A stretch of 49,218 bases of DNA from Bacteroidota bacterium (GCA_025354385.1 JANXMZ010000067.1:1-49218), one strand, 5' to 3'. Shown: positions 17,093 through 27,189, counted from the first letter of the stretch. The notes: generated by a model from the sequence alone, not told the origin. Program-made: numbers and translations.

Positions 17093-18067
17093 TTACCAAC
17101 CCAAAATCCAAGCAAACATCAATGGAGCAACGATGGTGGCATCGCTTTCTACTATGTATTTTGGCGTGTGTATATCCAATTTTCCCCAAGTAATTTTCTC
17201 GTTGGGAACAGCACCTGAGTAGGATCCATAAGAGGTTGTTGAATCTGATATTTGACAGAAATAACTCCAAAAAGGCACATCGTGCCACTCCAAATCTTGG
17301 TACATCATTGGTACTACACAGATTGGAAAATCACCGGCAATACCACCACCAATTTGAAAGAAACCTACGCCTTTTCCACCGCTATTGGCACGGTACCATT
17401 CGGTTAACCACACCATATACTCAATACCACTTTTCATAGTACTCGCTTTCAATTCACCTTTTATAACATAACTTGCAAAAATATTTCCCATAGTACTATC
17501 CTCCCAACCCGGAACAACAATAGGAATATTTTTTTCGGCAGCTGCCAACATCCAACTATTTTTTGGATCAATTTCATAATACTGCTCAAGCACACCGCTC
17601 AATAACATTTTGTACATATACTCGTGTGGAAAGTAACGCTCACCACTGTTGTCTGCATCTTTCCAAATTTTATGGATGTGTTGTTGCAATCTTCTAAATG
17701 CTTCCTCTTCTGGAATACAGGTATCGGTAACACGGTTGTAATGGTTCTCTAATAAATCCCATTCTTCTTGCGGACTTAAATCTCTGTAATTCGGCACCCT
17801 TTTATAATGACTATGGGCCACTAGGTTCATAATATCTTCTTCCAGATTAGCACCTGTGCAGCTGATAATGGCAATTTTATCTTGACGTATCATTTCTGCT
17901 AATGAAATACCCAATTCAGCGGTACTCATGGCACCCGCCAATGTTACCATCATTTTACCTCCTTCATTCAGGTGTGCTTCGTATCCTTTGGCAGCATCCA
18001 TCAAAGCGGCTGCGTTAAAATGTCGGTAGTGGTGTTCAATAAAATTTGAAACGGGTCCTTTTGTCAT
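17093..18067 (-). CDS. deoxyhypusine synthase family protein
   Basis: Encodes 324 residues of the deoxyhypusine synthase (DHS) family, NAD-dependent enzymes that move the aminobutyl group of spermidine. Family hallmarks visible are TLAGAMSTAELG, ISCTGANLEEDI, VPGWEDSTMGN, GKGVGFFQIGGGI and near the C-terminus SGAVPNEKITWGKL. The WGK lysine (Lys296 here) corresponds to the catalytic lysine of eukaryotic DHS (Lys329 in human). Bacteria lack eIF5A, so the acceptor must differ; a polyamine is the likeliest, especially with speA 8 kb away. The frame extends upstream to a TTG at 18091, but that TTG is the end of the -7 element TATTTTTG, so ATG 18067 is preferred. Confidence 0.88.
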   Translation of the reverse strand: MTKGPVSNFIEHHYRHFNAAALMDAAKGYEAHLNEGGKMMVTLAGAMSTAELGISLAEMIRQDKIAIISCTGANLEEDIMNLVAHSHYKRVPNYRDLSPQEEWDLLENHYNRVTDTCIPEEEAFRRLQQHIHKIWKDADNSGERYFPHEYMYKMLLSGVLEQYYEIDPKNSWMLAAAEKNIPIVVPGWEDSTMGNIFASYVIKGELKASTMKSGIEYMVWLTEWYRANSGGKGVGFFQIGGGIAGDFPICVVPMMYQDLEWHDVPFWSYFCQISDSTTSYGSYSGAVPNEKITWGKLDIHTPKYIVESDATIVAPLMFAWILGW

Positions 18068-18088
18068 GATTGGTTTGAATTTGTGGCG

Positions 18089-18096
18089 CAAAAATA
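18089..18096 (-). promoter_or_regulatory. -7 element TATTTTTG of the DHS-like gene
   Basis: The minus strand reads TATTTTTG, a perfect TAnnTTTG. Its last three bases are the TTG at which the reading frame would otherwise open, so the true start lies downstream at 18067. Confidence 0.65.
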
Positions 18097-18174
18097 TTGT
18101 TTTTTTTGAGCTTATTTTTACTAAAATAAATTTGGTTTTATTTTTGTAGCATATCTTGTAATCATTTAATAACT

Positions 18175-18474
18175 ATGAAACATCAATTTATGTTTGAATT
18201 AGGGTTACCATTGGCAAAAACAGAAAAGTTTATGAGCCTTATCCCAGAGCACCGTGCTTATGTGAACGACTGTTTGGTGGAAGGAAAAATTTTAAATTAT
18301 TCTTTAACGTCCAACATGATGAAAGTATACTGTGTGGTAGAAAGTTATACCGAACAAGAAGCCTACGAAATTATAGCCGACATGCCCTTGGCCACCTTTT
18401 TCAAGATAGAGGCTCAGCCATTGATGTTTCACAATGCTGTATTCCATCAAGACTTTCAGTTTTCTAAGAATTAG
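18175..18474 (+). CDS. small muconolactone-isomerase-like (ferredoxin-fold) protein
   Basis: Encodes 99 residues. The order of elements (MFELGLPL strand, helix with EHRAYVNDCLVEGKILNY, strand MKVYCVVESYTEQEAYEIIADMPLATFF, final KIEAQPLMFHN) resembles the muconolactone delta-isomerase/YCII-like dimeric alpha-beta barrel fold, especially the PLATFF-KIE-PL-HN ending. No aromatic degradation genes are nearby, so the same reaction should not be assumed. It diverges from the DHS-like gene over an intergenic region of about 107 bases. Role unknown. Confidence 0.6.
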   Translation: MKHQFMFELGLPLAKTEKFMSLIPEHRAYVNDCLVEGKILNYSLTSNMMKVYCVVESYTEQEAYEIIADMPLATFFKIEAQPLMFHNAVFHQDFQFSKN

Positions 18475-18571
18475 TGAGTGGTTATTCGTTAATTGTTATT
18501 GATAATTAGATATGGTGAAAGTAATACTTCACTTTGTCTTCATTAATAACTTAATCACCTTAAACTTTTCA

Positions 18572-19384
18572 CTATCCAATTGCCCTTCTGATTTTCAGTA
18601 ATTTTTCCATCAAAGGCTCCAGCAAATCAATTTGCAACATATTGGCACCATCACTTTTTGCTTCTTTCGGTCGTGGGTGAGTTTCAATAAATAAGCCATC
18701 CGCACCCGTTGCAATGGCCGCCTTAGCAATGGTTTCAATCATCTCAGGCAATCCACCAGTTACCCCACTGCTTTGATTGGGTTGTTGCAAACTATGCGTA
18801 ATATCCATTACAACAGGGAAATTCATTTGTTTCATCCATGTAATGTTTCTAAAATCAACAATCATGTCTCCATATCCAAACATATTGCCCCTGTCGGTTA
18901 ATATCACATGGTTGTTACCACTGTCAATTACTTTTTGAGCGGCATGCTGCATGGCACTGGCCGCGGCAAATTGTCCTTTTTTTATATTGACTACTTTACC
19001 AGTTTTGGCTGCGGCTACCAATAAATCTGTTTGCCTAAATAAAAACGCCGGAATTTGTAAAACATCTACATACTCGGCTGCCAAAGCTGCTTCATGCGTT
19101 TCATGAATATCGGTAACCGTTGGCACATTAAAATGTTTCCCAACTTTTTGCAAAATGACCAAAGCCTTTTCATCTCCAATTCCTGTAAACGAATCTACCC
19201 TACTGCGATTAGCCTTGCGGTATGAGCCTTTAAAAACCCAGGGTATTTGCAAACGATTGGATATATCGTTAATTTTTTCAGCTATTTCAAAAGCAATGTC
19301 CTCACCTTCAATGGCGCAAGGACCCGCAAGTATAAAAAAATTATTGGAATCTGCATGTTTTAGATTGGGGATAATAGGCATCAT
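18572..19384 (-). CDS. kdsA: 3-deoxy-D-manno-octulosonate-8-phosphate synthase
   Basis: Encodes a 270-residue cytoplasmic enzyme that condenses phosphoenolpyruvate with D-arabinose 5-phosphate to KDO-8-phosphate, the first committed step of KDO for lipid A core. Visible motifs are FILAGPCAIEGED, FKGSYRKANRSR, GTDxHE-like VTDIHETHEAA, LQIPAFLFRQTDLLVAAAKT, GQF, LTDRGNMFGYGDMIVDFRN, MDITHSLQQPN and IETHPRPKEAKSDGAN. The length fits KdsA (about 270-285). The start is ATG 19384 or the adjacent ATG 19381; the -7 element TAATTTTG ends at 19392, implying an almost leaderless mRNA. The enzyme shows that the cell makes a KDO-containing LPS. Confidence 0.95.
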   Translation of the reverse strand: MMPIIPNLKHADSNNFFILAGPCAIEGEDIAFEIAEKINDISNRLQIPWVFKGSYRKANRSRVDSFTGIGDEKALVILQKVGKHFNVPTVTDIHETHEAALAAEYVDVLQIPAFLFRQTDLLVAAAKTGKVVNIKKGQFAAASAMQHAAQKVIDSGNNHVILTDRGNMFGYGDMIVDFRNITWMKQMNFPVVMDITHSLQQPNQSSGVTGGLPEMIETIAKAAIATGADGLFIETHPRPKEAKSDGANMLQIDLLEPLMEKLLKIRRAIG

Positions 19385-19391
19385 AAGGCCT

Positions 19392-19399
19392 CAAAATTA
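19392..19399 (-). promoter_or_regulatory. -7 element TAATTTTG of kdsA
   Basis: The minus strand reads TAATTTTG, matching TAnnTTTG, 7 bases upstream of the kdsA ATG at 19384. Confidence 0.55.
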
Positions 19400-19458
19400 A
19401 GAATTATTATGGGCATTTGTTATACATATTTATCGTGAATAACTATCGCATGTCAAAT

Positions 19459-19489
19459 TTGTTATCGAAACGCTTTAGACCTATTTTTG
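19459..19489 (+). promoter_or_regulatory. full Bacteroidetes promoter of the methyltransferase gene
   Basis: TTG at 19459-19461, a 20-base spacer and TATTTTTG at 19482-19489 match TTG-N17-20-TAnnTTTG. The start of transcription is expected near 19496, leaving a leader of about 25 bases. Confidence 0.65.
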
Positions 19490-19520
19490 CCCAACACTTA
19501 AAAGTAAATACCTTTTAATT

Positions 19521-20420
19521 ATGATGAAAAAAATTATTCCAGGAATCAAAAGAAGGATTCAACATTTGAAGAATACCCGCATTGGCATTTTGGATTTTGC
19601 ACCTGGTCATTACTACAGCCCAATTGTAAACATCAATGAAATTGCAGCGCGCAAAAAAGATGTTTTCGATATTCCCAAAGAAATAAAAGGCATTCATTTA
19701 AATGAAGCTGGTCAGTTAGAAAACTTAAAGCTGATGAAACCTTTCTATGATCAGAATACTTTTCCGGTTGAAAAAACGGCTAATCGCAGGTATTATTTCA
19801 ACAACAAATATTACAGCTATTCAGATGCCTTGTTTTTATACAATATTATCCGTTTAAATAAACCTAAAAACATTATAGAAGTTGGTTCAGGATTTTCTTC
19901 TGCTGTTATGCTGGATACCAATGACGAGTTTTTTAATGGAGAAATTAAACACACTTTTGTTGAGCCGCATCCCGAAAGATTGTATTCTTTATTAACAGAA
20001 AAAGACAAAGCCAACACAACGATTCATGTTAAAAACATCCAAACCATTGATTTGGATACCTTTTCTCAATTGCATGAAAACGATATTCTATTCATAGACT
20101 CAACTCATGTGGTGAAGGTAGACAGCGATGTAAACCGTGCCATACTCGATATTTTACCGCGTTTAAACAAAGGTGTTTTAATTCATTTTCACGACATATT
20201 TTATCCTTTTCAATACCCCGAAGATTGGGTATTGGGCTGGAAAGGTTTTGGATGGAATGAAACTTATTTGTTAAAAAGTTTTCTGATGCACAATCCTGAT
20301 TTTAAGATAGAAATGTTCAATACCTATGTAGAGCATTTTCATGAGGATTGGTTCAAAGAAAACATGCCAAAATGCCTCCTCAACAAAGGCGGTAGTATTT
20401 GGATACGCAAAATCAATTAG
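19521..20420 (+). CDS. class I SAM-dependent methyltransferase
   Basis: Encodes 299 residues with a Methyltransf_24-like core. Motif I is NIIEVGSGFSSAVML (about residues 115-129), motif II contains TFVEPHPERL, and later strands include DILFIDSTHVVKVDSDVN and KGVLIHFHDIFYPF. About 110 residues precede the core and are not recognised. ATG 19521 is used; ATG 19524 next to it is equivalent. Such proteins often act on sugars or small molecules in surface polysaccharide pathways, but the acceptor is not predictable. It is monocistronic, between kdsA (divergent) and gyrB. Confidence 0.8.
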   Translation: MMKKIIPGIKRRIQHLKNTRIGILDFAPGHYYSPIVNINEIAARKKDVFDIPKEIKGIHLNEAGQLENLKLMKPFYDQNTFPVEKTANRRYYFNNKYYSYSDALFLYNIIRLNKPKNIIEVGSGFSSAVMLDTNDEFFNGEIKHTFVEPHPERLYSLLTEKDKANTTIHVKNIQTIDLDTFSQLHENDILFIDSTHVVKVDSDVNRAILDILPRLNKGVLIHFHDIFYPFQYPEDWVLGWKGFGWNETYLLKSFLMHNPDFKIEMFNTYVEHFHEDWFKENMPKCLLNKGGSIWIRKIN

Positions 20421-20532
20421 AAAGCCCGATTTTATTACCATAAGCATCTCAAAAAAGATGCTGAAAAACTGTGGAAATTATTGCATAATTCTTTAGGATG
20501 AAGCGCTAAATTGTCGTATCTTTACCGTTTAA

Positions 20533-22500
<1,968 letters not shown>

Positions 22501-22526
22501 TCTTTCAAATAAAATATAAGCACTGG

Positions 22527-22556
22527 CCCTGACCCAAAAAGTCAGGGTTTTGTTTT
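22527..22556 (+). terminator. intrinsic terminator after gyrB
   Basis: CCCTGAC (22527-22533), a 7-base loop and GTCAGGG (22541-22547) form a perfect 7-bp GC-rich stem followed by TTTTGTTTT. It lies 27 bases past the gyrB stop. Confidence 0.88.
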
Positions 22557-22668
22557 AAATTAATGAACCTTTATAACACCTCCGTTGTATGTCTAAAAAA
22601 AGCCCCAGATTCAAAGAATTGAATACAAAAACAAATCGCCAACAAAGGCATAATAACGATAAAAAATA

Positions 22669-23499
22669 ATGATAAAAATTGGAGAATATAACGATCTAAC
22701 TGTGTTGAGAAGTACCAGTGTCGGTCTATTTTTGGGCGATGACGAGGACAATGATATTTTATTGCCTCGCAAATATGTGACAGAAAATATGAAGATGAGC
22801 GATGTCCTCAAAGTATTTGTATACAACGATTCCGAAGACCGCATGGTGGCAACTACAGAAACGCCGTATCTGGTGGTAGATCAATTTGCATTATTAAAAG
22901 TGGTAGATGCCAATCGCTCTGGCGCCTTTATGTACTGGGGTCTTGAAAAAGATTTAATGGTACCAGCCAATGAACAAAAACACCCCATGAAAGTAGGCGA
23001 GGAATATTTAATTTTCATGTATCTAGATGAGTCTACCAATCGCCTTGTAGGTTCTTCGCGCATCGGTGAATTTCTTAGCAATGAAAATGTAAAAGTAAAG
23101 GAGCGTGAAGAAGTAGATTTAATCATTTATGAGAAAACCGATTTGGGTTACAACGCCATTATTAACAATTATTACAAAGGTTTAATTTACAAAAACGAAA
23201 TCTTTAAAACCATTCATATTGGCGACCGTTTAAAGGCTTATATCAAAACGATTCGCGAAGATAAAAACATTGATTTAAGCCTACAACCAATAGGCCTGCA
23301 GAATCTAGAAAGTGCTGCTCAACAAATTTTAGATCATCTAAAAAAACACAGTGGTTATCTGAATTTAAACGATGATAGTTCACCCGAAGACATTTACAAT
23401 AAAATGCAAATGAGTAAGAAATCATTTAAGAAAGGACTGGGCATTTTATACAAGCAAAAATTGGTTCGACTTGAGCCCAATGGTGTTTATTTATTATAA
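22669..23499 (+). CDS. CvfB-family S1-like RNA-binding protein
   Basis: Encodes 276 residues, close to the usual CvfB/YitL length. The series of OB-fold/S1-like units is visible: GEYNDLTVLRSTSVGLFLGDDE...DILLPRKYV, then KVGEEYLIFMYLDESTNRLVGSSR, then YNAIINNYYKGLIYKNEIFKTIHIGDRLKAYIKTIREDKNIDLSL. The protein ends with a winged-helix-like domain (MSKKSFKKGLGILYKQKLVRLEPNGVYL). In Staphylococcus aureus the family influences virulence-gene expression; the bacterial-wide role is probably RNA binding and post-transcriptional control. The gene is complete and lies between gyrB and surE. Confidence 0.88.
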   Translation: MIKIGEYNDLTVLRSTSVGLFLGDDEDNDILLPRKYVTENMKMSDVLKVFVYNDSEDRMVATTETPYLVVDQFALLKVVDANRSGAFMYWGLEKDLMVPANEQKHPMKVGEEYLIFMYLDESTNRLVGSSRIGEFLSNENVKVKEREEVDLIIYEKTDLGYNAIINNYYKGLIYKNEIFKTIHIGDRLKAYIKTIREDKNIDLSLQPIGLQNLESAAQQILDHLKKHSGYLNLNDDSSPEDIYNKMQMSKKSFKKGLGILYKQKLVRLEPNGVYLL

Positions 23500-23580
23500 T
23501 TTTTTTAGCTTGTTTTATTTTTAGCGGCTCTCTTTACAAAAAATAATCGCTTAATCTGTGGCTAAAGAAAATCCTTTGGT

Positions 23581-23588
23581 TACTTTTG
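23581..23588 (+). promoter_or_regulatory. -7 element TACTTTTG of surE
   Basis: Perfect TAnnTTTG match ending 6 bases before the ATG at 23594. The reading frame opens upstream at 23558, but that extension would lie before the expected transcription start. Confidence 0.6.
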
Positions 23589-23593
23589 CAACA

Positions 23594-24352
23594 ATGAGTT
23601 TACCTTTAATTTTAATTTCTAATGATGATGGCATCACGGCCCCCGGCATTCGCGTATTGGTAGAAGAAATGCAAAAAATTGGGGAAGTAATCGTAGTTGC
23701 TCCCGATAAACCGCAAAGCGCCATGGGACATGCCATTACGATTATGGAACCATTGCGTTTAAAACAATCCTTTATTTTCGAAGGTGTTACTGCTTATGAA
23801 TGCAGTGGTACACCAGCCGATTGTGTTAAGTTGGCTTTGGATAAAGTATGTACCCGTAGACCAGATATTATGGTATCTGGCATCAATCATGGCCCCAACT
23901 CAAGTATCAATGTTATATACAGTGGCACAATGAGTGCCGCAGTTGAAGCCGCTGTCGATGGCGTTCAAGCCATTGGCTTTTCTTTGAACGATTACTCCAT
24001 TGAAGCAAACTTTGAACACACCCGCCCTTATGTGCAACAGATTGTTCAAAAAATGCTAGAAAAACCTTTGCCATATGGTACGCTTTTAAACGTAAACATT
24101 CCGAGTACCCATGTTATTAAAGGTATAAAAGTTTGTAGACAATGTGGTGGAAAATACGCAGAAAATTTCGAAGAAAGAATTGACCCAACAGGCAAAAAAT
24201 ATTATTGGATGACTGGTAAATTCATTAATCTTGAACCCGAAGATAATGATACCGATATTTGGGCCATAGAAAACGATTACATCAGTGTTGTGCCTACCAA
24301 ATTCGACTTGACCTCTAATTCTGTTATTCAACATTTAAGACAATTGCTATGA
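23594..24352 (+). CDS. surE: 5'-nucleotidase SurE
   Basis: Encodes 252 residues, a metal-dependent nucleoside 5'-monophosphate phosphatase linked to stationary-phase survival. The N-terminus reads ILISNDDGITAPGI, with the paired aspartates that bind the metal ion. VVAPDKPQSAMGHAIT, ECSGTPADCVKLAL and VSGINHGPNSSINVIYSGTMSAAVEA complete the conserved active-site blocks. ATG 23594 is chosen over the longer frame from 23558 because a -7 element sits between them. The stop overlaps the ATG of the next gene (ATGA), so the two are translationally coupled. Confidence 0.94.
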   Translation: MSLPLILISNDDGITAPGIRVLVEEMQKIGEVIVVAPDKPQSAMGHAITIMEPLRLKQSFIFEGVTAYECSGTPADCVKLALDKVCTRRPDIMVSGINHGPNSSINVIYSGTMSAAVEAAVDGVQAIGFSLNDYSIEANFEHTRPYVQQIVQKMLEKPLPYGTLLNVNIPSTHVIKGIKVCRQCGGKYAENFEERIDPTGKKYYWMTGKFINLEPEDNDTDIWAIENDYISVVPTKFDLTSNSVIQHLRQLL

Positions 24353-24636
24353 GCCAAAGAACGAGTATCATTTTAGGCATATTGGTTGGATTGTTAACCT
24401 CCTTGGTTTTTTCCTACATTGTTTTTATCAATAACAATCCTGGAATGACCGATGATGATTATGTTCAAATTTTTGTATCGGGTAAATTAATAGTGCCCGT
24501 CATGAGCATTTCATTGCTCGCCAATTTTGCCTTGTTTTTTATTTGCTTAAAATTCAACAAAGACAATTTTAGCAAAGGCCTGCTTATTGCCACCATGTTG
24601 ATAGGTGCAGTAATTTTGGTATTGCGGTTTATGTAA
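24349..24636 (+). CDS. small hydrophobic membrane protein, unknown
   Basis: Encodes 95 residues with three hydrophobic helices: IILGILVGLLTSLVFSYIVF, LIVPVMSISLLANFALFFIC and LLIATMLIGAVILVLRF. A polar loop, NNNPGMTDDDYVQIFVSG, lies between the first two. I recognise no family motif. Its ATG overlaps the surE stop codon, so it is translated from the surE mRNA. The gene ends just before a palindrome and the convergent XRE gene. Confidence 0.6.
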   Translation: MSQRTSIILGILVGLLTSLVFSYIVFINNNPGMTDDDYVQIFVSGKLIVPVMSISLLANFALFFICLKFNKDNFSKGLLIATMLIGAVILVLRFM

Positions 24637-24657
24637 ATAGTCAACTAAGTTGACTAT
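24637..24657. repeat. perfect 9-bp inverted repeat between convergent genes
   Basis: ATAGTCAAC, TAA and GTTGACTAT form a perfect 9-bp palindrome that fills most of the 25-base gap between two convergent genes. It lacks a T-tract on either side, so it may be a weak terminator or a protein-binding site. Confidence 0.45.
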
Positions 24658-24661
24658 ACAA

Positions 24662-24895
24662 CTATCCTTTCATCAATTTTGCATACGTTTGCTCATCTAC
24701 ATATTCCATAATATCTCCTGGTTGACATTCCAATGCTTTACAAATAACATCTAAGCTGGAGAAGCGCACGGCTCTTGCCTTATTGGTTTTTAAAATACTA
24801 AGGTTTGACATGGTAATATCTGTTTTCTTGCATAACTCAGAAAGACTCATTTTGCGCTTTGCCAACATCATGTCCAAATTAACAATTATTGGCAT
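24662..24895 (-). CDS. small XRE/Cro-type HTH regulator
   Basis: Encodes 77 residues that are essentially one helix-turn-helix domain: DMMLAKRKMSLSELCKKTDITMSNLSILKTNKARAVRFSSL with DVICKALECQPGDIMEYV. This is the YozG-like short Cro/C1 type usually found beside a DUF2975 membrane protein, as here (the upstream gene ends 2 bases before this one starts). Such pairs are thought to sense a membrane signal and regulate their own operon, but targets are unknown. No operator could be identified with confidence. Confidence 0.82.
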   Translation of the reverse strand: MPIIVNLDMMLAKRKMSLSELCKKTDITMSNLSILKTNKARAVRFSSLDVICKALECQPGDIMEYVDEQTYAKLMKG

Positions 24896-24897
24896 AT

Positions 24898-25599
24898 TTA
24901 AACGGTGTATTCTTGATCCATTTCCATATTAAATCCATTTTTATAGCCAATTGAAATTACTTTCAATAAGCCGCCTAATAAGCTTAACAAAAGTAAACGT
25001 GTAAAACCATCGTAATCATAATCAGGATTGCCAAAAAAAATATCAAAATTAATCCCAACCAAAAAGGTGATTATTTGAATTCCAAACATTTGATATATAA
25101 AAATGGTTACAATTAGTCTGCCACTATTCCGTAATCGTTTCTCATTCATTTCAAGGAAATACTTCTTATTCTTATGAGAAATAACGAACATTAAAAGATT
25201 ATAAAAAACGAACATCCATAAAATGGTAATACCAATGTAATAAAATGCAAAAAACAAGGTAATTTTTCTAGCCCTCAAGTTGTGAATCAAATCGAATTGA
25301 CTCCCTAAAATTTTTAATTGAGGATGATAAAAATCATCCTCAATATGTAAAACCGAATTAAATTTAGTCCCATTTATTGAATCTGTTTCATAGGTATCCA
25401 AAATAAATACGTGGTTATAAATTTCCGTTTTAACCATATAATTATAAAACTCAACCTTGGCATTGTAGTTCCTCATCAAAGGCATCAGAGTTCGATTCAC
25501 CATAATGACACCACCGATTAAATAAACCATTGCAAAAAACAAGATTAGTCTAACCATTCTAGGTACAATATCCTTCATGCTCTTCATTTCTTTCATCAT
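24898..25599 (-). CDS. DUF2975-like membrane protein
   Basis: Encodes 233 residues with four hydrophobic helices and a polar, probably extracytoplasmic segment of about 60 residues after the first helix. The C-terminus LLSLLGGLLKVISIGYKNGFNMEMDQEYTV resembles the conserved DUF2975 ending with its acidic x-E-x-x-T(V/I) tail. The gene sits directly upstream of an XRE regulator with a 2-base gap, the usual DUF2975/XRE arrangement. The start is ATG 25599. The periplasmic segment is longer than I would expect for the shortest family members, and the assignment rests on context plus the tail. Confidence 0.7.
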   Translation of the reverse strand: MMKEMKSMKDIVPRMVRLILFFAMVYLIGGVIMVNRTLMPLMRNYNAKVEFYNYMVKTEIYNHVFILDTYETDSINGTKFNSVLHIEDDFYHPQLKILGSQFDLIHNLRARKITLFFAFYYIGITILWMFVFYNLLMFVISHKNKKYFLEMNEKRLRNSGRLIVTIFIYQMFGIQIITFLVGINFDIFFGNPDYDYDGFTRLLLLSLLGGLLKVISIGYKNGFNMEMDQEYTV

Positions 25600-25737
25600 T
25601 CAAAAATGCATAATATTTATTGCAAATCAAAATTTATTTATTGATAAACAATATAAAACAGGGTGAATCTGTTGACGCAAAACCACAAAAATGGTTTTTA
25701 AACCTGACTGAAATGTTACTTATTGATATAAAACAGA

Positions 25738-27132
25738 CTAGTACCCTAAAGTCTTTAACATACTCTTATAACTTTGTTCTTTGCTGAACAACTTGGTAGA
25801 GTATTCACCATCTTCATCTACAGAGATAATAATGTGCTTGGGTGCGGGTGTTAAACAGTGCTGAATACCGCCATAACCACCAATACTTTCCTGGTAAGCC
25901 CCACAATGAAAATACCCAATATAAAGTGGATCATTCTCTTCGTATATTGGCAAGTAAATGGCATTGGCATGTTGTTCGGAGTTGTAGTAGTCATCGCTAT
26001 CGCAAGTAATACCACCTAATAAAACACGTTCATAGGTGTTGTCCCATTTATTTAAAGGAAACATAATAAACTTTTTATTAATGGCCCAGCTGTCTGGCAA
26101 AGTGGTCATAAAGCTACTGTCTATCATGTTCCATTTTTCGCGGTCGTTTTGCACTTTTTGATATTCAATTTTAAAAATGGCTCCACCACTTTCGCCTACG
26201 GTAAAAGATCCAAATTCAGTAAAGATATCAGGCTCTTTTACGCCATTGCTGTCGCAAACTTGTTTTACCTGAGCCACAATTTCCGAGGCCATGTATTCGT
26301 AATCGAAATCAAATTTCAATGAGTTTTTTATTGGGAAACCTCCACCAATATTCAAACTATCCAACTCTGGACAGATTTTCTTTAACTCGCAATATACACT
26401 TAAACATTTGTGCAATTCATTCCAATAATAGGCATCATCTTCTATTCCTGTATTAATAAAGAAGTGAAGCATTTTAAGTTTCATGCGTTTCAAAGGCTGA
26501 ATGCGCTCGAGATACATGGGTACAATATCCTTGTATCCAATGCCTAATCTCGAGGTATAAAAGGGAAACTTTGGCTCCTCTTCCGCTGCTATCCTCAAGC
26601 CAACTTTGAATTCTCCATCAATGGCATTGGCTAGTAAATCGACTTCTCTGATATTATCAATAATAGGCACCACATTGGTAAAACCCTCTTTCACTATCAT
26701 GCCAATATTATCAATATACGCCTGTAGTTTAAACCCATTGCATACAATGAACTTATCTTTCTTTACAAGGCCTTGCTCGTGTAAAGCAAGAATTAAATTG
26801 ATATCAAAACCAGAAGAAGTTTCTAAATGCACCTCGTTCTTTAATACCTCTTCCAATACATGACTAAAATGAGAACTCTTGGTGCAATAACAATAGTGGT
26901 ATTTGCCCTGATAGTCGACTTTGGCCATGGCAACATTGAACCAAGTGCGCGCTTTTTTAATGTTTTCAGTTATCTTAGGCAGGAAGGTAAACTTTAGAGG
27001 AGTGCCGTATTGCTCAACAACATCCATCAAGGGAATATCATAATAGGTGAGTTCATTTTCTTCATTTAAATCAAACTCGTCCATGGGGAAATCAAAAGTT
27101 TGGTTAATTAAATCTGCGTATTTATCTTTCAT
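25738..27132 (-). CDS. speA: biosynthetic arginine decarboxylase, short Bacteroidetes type
   Basis: Encodes 464 residues of a fold-type III PLP decarboxylase that converts arginine to agmatine, the entry to polyamine synthesis. The PLP lysine is in HYCYCTKSSHF (near residue 84). Other marks are HLETSSGFDIN, FYTSRLGIGY, LHFFINTG, LNIGGGFPIKNSL, TEFGSFTVGESGG, GGITCDSDDYYN and the late GAYQESIGGYGG. It lacks the insertions that make E. coli SpeA about 658 residues, matching the short Bacteroidetes form. In related genomes it lies near agmatinase and a DHS homologue; here the DHS-like gene is 7.7 kb away and no agmatinase is present. A 14-bp direct repeat flanks its promoter. Confidence 0.9.
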   Translation of the reverse strand: MKDKYADLINQTFDFPMDEFDLNEENELTYYDIPLMDVVEQYGTPLKFTFLPKITENIKKARTWFNVAMAKVDYQGKYHYCYCTKSSHFSHVLEEVLKNEVHLETSSGFDINLILALHEQGLVKKDKFIVCNGFKLQAYIDNIGMIVKEGFTNVVPIIDNIREVDLLANAIDGEFKVGLRIAAEEEPKFPFYTSRLGIGYKDIVPMYLERIQPLKRMKLKMLHFFINTGIEDDAYYWNELHKCLSVYCELKKICPELDSLNIGGGFPIKNSLKFDFDYEYMASEIVAQVKQVCDSNGVKEPDIFTEFGSFTVGESGGAIFKIEYQKVQNDREKWNMIDSSFMTTLPDSWAINKKFIMFPLNKWDNTYERVLLGGITCDSDDYYNSEQHANAIYLPIYEENDPLYIGYFHCGAYQESIGGYGGIQHCLTPAPKHIIISVDEDGEYSTKLFSKEQSYKSMLKTLGY

Positions 27133-27142
27133 TTTAAATATC

Positions 27143-27189
27143 TAAGTAAGTTAGTTTATTCTATTATGGCAAATGTAAGTAAGTTAGTT
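27143..27189. repeat. 14-bp direct repeat flanking the speA promoter
   Basis: TAAGTAAGTTAGTT occurs at 27143-27156 and again at 27176-27189, 33 bases apart, which is about three helical turns. The upstream copy touches the -7 element and the other lies in the short leader. It could be an operator; nothing else identifies its binding protein. Confidence 0.5.
27170..27177 (-). promoter_or_regulatory. -7 element TACATTTG of speA
   Basis: The minus strand reads TACATTTG, a perfect TAnnTTTG match. The transcript would start near 27163, leaving a leader of about 30 bases before the ATG at 27132. Confidence 0.55.

Noticed and set aside
16962..17288. 108-codon minus-strand frame across the terminator at 17040-17075
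   Set aside because: It runs through a perfect terminator hairpin and into the end of the DHS-like gene; no coding signal.
20443..20462. AGCATCT/AGATGCT hairpin between the methyltransferase gene and gyrB
   Set aside because: Only 7 bp, no T-tract on the plus strand, so not accepted as a terminator.
25679..25698. AAAACCA/TGGTTTT hairpin after speA
   Set aside because: Seven weak base pairs with only a short T run; it may terminate speA but the evidence is too thin for a call.
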